NCBI GenBank assembly: GCA_013397455.1
Contig: VYZB01000030.1
Coordinates: 83,924-147,923 of the forward strand
Source: Crotophaga sulcirostris
Lineage: Eukaryota > Chordata > Aves > Cuculiformes > Crotophagidae
DNA length: 64,000 bases
Reading direction: 5' to 3'
Numbering within the stretch: position 1 is the stretch's first letter; each line of letters starts with the position of its first letter. Of the stretch, positions 21,717 through 64,000 are shown piece by piece. The position numbers and the translations under genes are program-made. Below the pieces are notes generated by a model. That model saw only the letters and a list, made by a program, of their open reading frames with translations, searched no databases and was not told the origin of the DNA.

Positions 21717-24663
21717 TCAGAAATCACTAGGACAGTGGCATTTTTTCACAAATATAAATTAATATTAATTACTGTTTTTAGTCAACAGGTTTAAAAGTCC
21801 ATTTTTACAGTAAGAGTCCTTCTCTCCCCAGAGGGGAGGTGGAGGTCAGGAGGAAACGGGTGAAAGCAGAATAATATTATTGTGTGGATCACTTAAACTG
21901 TTCACGTAAGGATTTCATAGAGCTGTTAAGTATCCACTTTGGTTGGGCACTGCATCGCCTGTCCACAGCAGGTTTTGGTTTGCAGGACTTCCATTCTATG
22001 AATTCACAACTTTACACCATTTCCAAAGGGGTCAGGCTGAAAACCTCTTTTTATAAAAAAATAAGAACCCAGCGAGCTGCTACTTTTTCCAGCAAAGAGG
22101 CTAGAGGAGATCCTGCAGCTGGTTAGGCAGGAAGAGTTGTACCAGATGTTGACACAAACACCACAGTGAAGCTTATGGCTGTGGACCTGTCCCCTCCCAC
22201 TCATGTCCAAGTGACTGTGTCTGGTTATGGTCCCTATGTTGAGGGGACATGAAATGCATGCGTGTGTGTGCTCAGGGGGAACTTCTCCTCAAATCTAGTT
22301 CTCCAGCTTCATTAAAGCCAAACCCAGTGAAGATCCACCCCCTGTGAGTGAACAAAACTATGCAGCTTCACTATGAGGCTAAAGTGACAGTAGGGACAGC
22401 TCTTGGGTGGACACGGGTAAAGCTTTTGCTGTTGCACAAGAAGGAAACCTCAACCAACCTCATACCTGGAATGTGGGATGAGCAGAAACCCCCAAGTCTG
22501 GGCATAGAAAATGCCTCTTGCTGAGGTTCAAAGTTCTCCTGCACCAACCATAACACTGGTCTGGCCAGTATTGCCTTTTGCTACAAGTGTATGGCACCAA
22601 CTTCCCAGCATGATAGCACCGCTTGGTGAACAAAAAGAGCAATTCTCTTTGCCCCTCTGAGGATTCTTCCATTTTCACATTAAAAGCTAATACCTCTGAA
22701 AAGAAAGGACCTTTTTGTTGAATACCACAGCAAGCCTGCCTGCAATCACAGCTTAGTGAGAAACGCCGCGAGAACACGTAGCCTAACACCTCCCATGGCC
22801 TGGCAGCTCCAAGGGGGCTGTGGAAGACTTGCCTTCACCTCCTCCTGCACAGGTAACGCAAGCGTAACACTTTCTTGGGGCAGTCCAGTGCCCCTAAGGA
22901 AGTAAAACTGCCCTGCATTTGGTGGAAAGCTCGCAAAATTAAAAGAAAAGGAGAGGAAAATACTTCTGTGTCCCATTAAAGCAGCAGGGTCAGAAAGGAG
23001 GGAGCGAGGGCAGCAGTTTTCAAGGGATGCACCCAGAGGGGGTACGGGGTGGGGGGAAATAGTGTTGATATACGGGTGCCTTCCAAGGCACTGGCTGGAG
23101 TCAGGAAGCCAGCCCTGAACAGCCACCTCCCCTCAGTCTTTTGGGGAAAGGACATCACAGCTTATTAGGGTCAGATACTGGCACCTTAATATGAGGCCCA
23201 GCTTCTGTCCCCCACCAAAAGAGGAGTCTGGAACAGCCTGGTCTTTAATACTGAGCTCCAGGAGGTGACACATCATCAGACAGCGCACTTCGGGCAGCCT
23301 GCCTGTTGGGAGAGCTGTGTGGTCTCCAGAATGTGACTCTATAAACAAAGACCTAAGACCTGACAAAGAATCACCCAAGCTACTTCTGGACAGCAGTGTG
23401 TGCGCAACCCCTCTTACCACACCAGTCCCCAGGCTGGACACGGTTCTGCATCACGTGCTGTGGCCCAAATGTGGAGGAGTGCTTGCTCTCAAGTCCACTG
23501 ACCTGGGCTGCAGACTCTTCCCTCTGCCACCTTGGGCCCATGGGACATTTGCTCCAAGGACTTCTAAGGACCCTTGAATGAATTCCTCATTCTTTCCCTG
23601 CTCACGTAGGTGCTAAGTCCCCAGGCACATGTCCAATTTAGGCAGGCACAAGGCCACTCTGTGCAGGTACTTTTAGCAATTTGGAGTTACTGCCGATTGC
23701 TGGAACGGTGGCAGGAAGGTGACCATTCCCTGAACAGTGATCAGTCCTTTGGATTCCTATTTAACTCTGCTCTATCATCCCTTACCCTTGGTTGCAGTAA
23801 AGGTTGGCGATCACTGTTTGGCAAAGCACGGAGGGAAATGCCTTGCCCAAAGACTGAAGCACTTCAGTGGCAGGGAGATTAGGAGCTTCAACATCTCCAG
23901 ATGCCCAGAGTCATCTTTTGACCTTGCAGCTCCAAGCCAACATCTGTTAGTTCCTGGTCCATCCAAGTTGCCTGTGTCAGAAAGAGTTCTGTTATGAATT
24001 CCTGAGCCCTGTCCACTGAGGAATACTGTTTTCACCTCAATTTCTTTCCTCTTAGTTAGAAGCCTTTGCTAAGGAGGTCTGCCTCTCCTGCCCCACCCCC
24101 TCATATCCCCAAGCCCCCCAGAGTCAAGAATTGCCAGTTCCAGCCCTGAGGTGGAACGAGGATGCCTCACACCTCTTCTGTTGCAGGGGACACAACAGCA
24201 CCCAAAGCAGAGCCAGTTTCTTGAAATGGATAAAGACATGAGAAATGATAATACGGCCAGAAAAGCAATGGATTGTCACCAGCATGGCTCCAACTCCTTT
24301 GGAGTCACTCTGCAGGGATGTCAAGTCCCTTTTTGAACCATGCTTGGTTACTGAAGGACTCTCCTGTCCCTCCTTGAATATTTCCTCCCATTGCCCTACG
24401 CTGGTTACACACAAAACCCAGCCCAACCAGATTATCCCCAATCCCAAAGCAGCATCTGTCATGTCACATCAAGTCAGAGAAGGCACACAGCCTTCTGCAC
24501 AATCCTAAGCAGCATCGATCTGCCTTCTCAATTTGGGGCATCACTGAAAAAAAAAAATTCCCTTGGGTCCATTGGACTGGGGAAAACAAAAACAACAGAA
24601 AAAAATGAGGCAGCAAGGTTGGTTCCAATGTTCAATAGTAGAACATAGGAAAGGAAAAGGAAG

Positions 24664-24710
24664 TCCAAACTGGAAAAGGGAATCCAAACTGGAAAAGGGA
24701 ATCCAAAGTA
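24664..24710. repeat. 19-base tandem repeat, about 2.4 copies, in CHD2 3' UTR
   Basis: TCCAAACTGGAAAAGGGAA starts at 24664 and again at 24683, with a partial third copy from 24702. The period is exactly 19 and the two full copies are identical, which points to a recent duplication. It may be length-polymorphic. Confidence 0.85.
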
Positions 24711-24881
24711 GAACCAAGAGCTAGGGAAAAATCTTCCTCCACCTGGCTCCTCCAAAATCCTCCTTGACCCAGCACGATGATAGCAGCATGTTCAGACTTT
24801 CTGGTTGCTGGCTTGGAGAAACCAGCTGCTGTTGCATCAAACCAAGTATTTCAGACGTGCGCTTTCCCCCTCTCAGTCACT

Positions 24882-63111
<38,230 letters not shown>

Positions 63112-64000
63112 CTGATGGTAGAGAAAGAAGAGATTACATTTTAACTGTACTGTCACAGCTTTAAAATACGCTGTGAGTGAACCAGAACCATGTCCAAGCT
63201 GCAGCAATGGGCTTGGAACAACCGAAATCTGAATGTGAACTGCATGGTCCCAGAGGAGCATATTGAAGCAGATGCAATTCTTTCCCAGGACAGGCACTGA
63301 ACACATGGGCAAGACTGCCCGCTTCGTATCACTGTGCAATACCTCCTGCTTATCAGCCAAAACAAAAAAAGTAGTGGGAACATGAAGAGAAACATTAACT
63401 CTACCACAAGCACATGTCCTCCAGGGAGGATCTGGGCTGCTTGGAGGAAGCAAGAGCAAGGTATGTTGGGAGATGGAGCGTCCAGAGACCACCCTGCTAT
63501 CCTAAGCATAAGCAGCTGCTCTGGCATGGCTCTCCATTACACCCTGGTACAGCTGGTGATCTAAAAATCAGACATCCAATTTCTGAAAGGGTCCAGCACC
63601 AAATACACATAATACTATATATTATAGTAAATACAATGCTTCTTGCAGAAGAAACCAAATTCAGCAGCAGAGCAGCAGAAAGGAGCTTATGCAGGCATGT
63701 GGCTGGGAGAGTTCCCATGTAAAGATTACACCAGTCCTACACAGACTGCACCTCTCAAGTATCCAATAACAGGTAGCAGAACAAATTGGTTAATACACAG
63801 AATATTTACTTAAATACTGGCTTTTCAACAAAACAAAGAGAGGTGAAACTATTTTAGGTGGCCAAAATATTCAAATACCTTTGCCCAATCACTCCAACGT
63901 CCATTTTTCATTTAAAATCCAATTAAATAAAACAGAAAATGCATTGCAACATATAACATACATGCTCATAAGGCAGCATTACAAATCCCACTGTCACAAA
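63112..64000 (-). other. CHD2: CHD2 intron 2 (partial)
   Basis: The sequence upstream of exon 3 to the window edge. I searched for the conserved CHD2 start (MMRNKDK-type) on the minus strand and did not see it. No repeat or other gene is recognised. Confidence 0.7.

Larger units (their letters stand above)
21618..24881 (-). other. CHD2: CHD2 3' UTR
   Basis: About 3.3 kb between the CHD2 stop codon and the inferred poly(A) site, within terminal exon 39. The last 250 bases (minus-strand sense) are strongly AT-rich. The UTR contains a Pumilio element and a 19-base tandem repeat, listed separately, and no interspersed repeat. Its extent is inferred from the poly(A) signal. Open frames inside it overlap on both strands and are not recognised. 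Confidence 0.6.

Overview
The window is vertebrate nuclear DNA, almost certainly from a bird. It has GT-AG split genes with long introns, and the only interspersed repeats I recognise are two 5'-truncated CR1 (chicken repeat 1) LINE copies. It holds most of two protein-coding genes in convergent (tail-to-tail) order: RGMA on the + strand and CHD2 on the - strand. From memory, human 15q26.1 has the same neighbours in the same relative orientation, so this looks like conserved synteny. I see no prokaryotic features, CRISPR arrays, tRNA or rRNA genes, or viral genes.

Layout. 1-12138: sequence upstream of the first visible RGMA coding exon, probably intron 1. It starts in a CpG-rich edge and contains homopolymer-rich low-complexity DNA, a CR1 copy at about 1303-1880, and AT-rich, homeodomain/POU/SOX-motif-rich segments at about 6.95-9.2 kb that look like developmental enhancers. 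12139-12650 and 15167-15868: the last two RGMA coding exons, which carry all of the mature GPI-anchored protein. 15869 to about 18370: RGMA 3' UTR, with an AATAAA signal, two miR-17-family 8-mer seed matches and a Pumilio element. About 18.4-21.6 kb: intergenic region between the two convergent genes, holding a G-rich pause-like element, a near-consensus CTCF motif and the second CR1. About 21.6-24.88 kb: CHD2 3' UTR. 24882-63111: 37 consecutive CHD2 coding exons. 63112-64000: part of the next upstream CHD2 intron.

All 37 CHD2 exons have GT donors and AG acceptors, and their phases join without a break into about 1812 codons. They lack only the first about 21 residues, whose exon lies beyond the right edge. 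If human CHD2 numbering of 39 exons applies, these are exons 3 to 39, and the full protein would be about 1833 residues against 1828 in human (from memory). Residue numbers below assume 21 missing residues. The protein has, in order, an acidic/Ser-rich N-terminus, two chromodomains, a complete SNF2 ATPase ([17 protein letters not shown]), a SANT/SLIDE-like region, a Lys-rich linker, the CHD C-terminal helical domain and a His/Arg/Tyr-rich tail.

The two genes do not form a pathway. CHD2 is a widely expressed nuclear chromatin remodeller. RGMA is a developmentally regulated axon-guidance and BMP co-receptor ligand of neogenin. The interesting material is regulatory and isoform-level: a SOX-POU composite site in RGMA intron 1, an RxRR motif in the RGMA linker, paired microRNA and Pumilio sites, symmetric micro-exons and weak AAG acceptors in CHD2, and a possible insulator/terminator segment between the genes. 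I found no evidence for a wholly new biological system.
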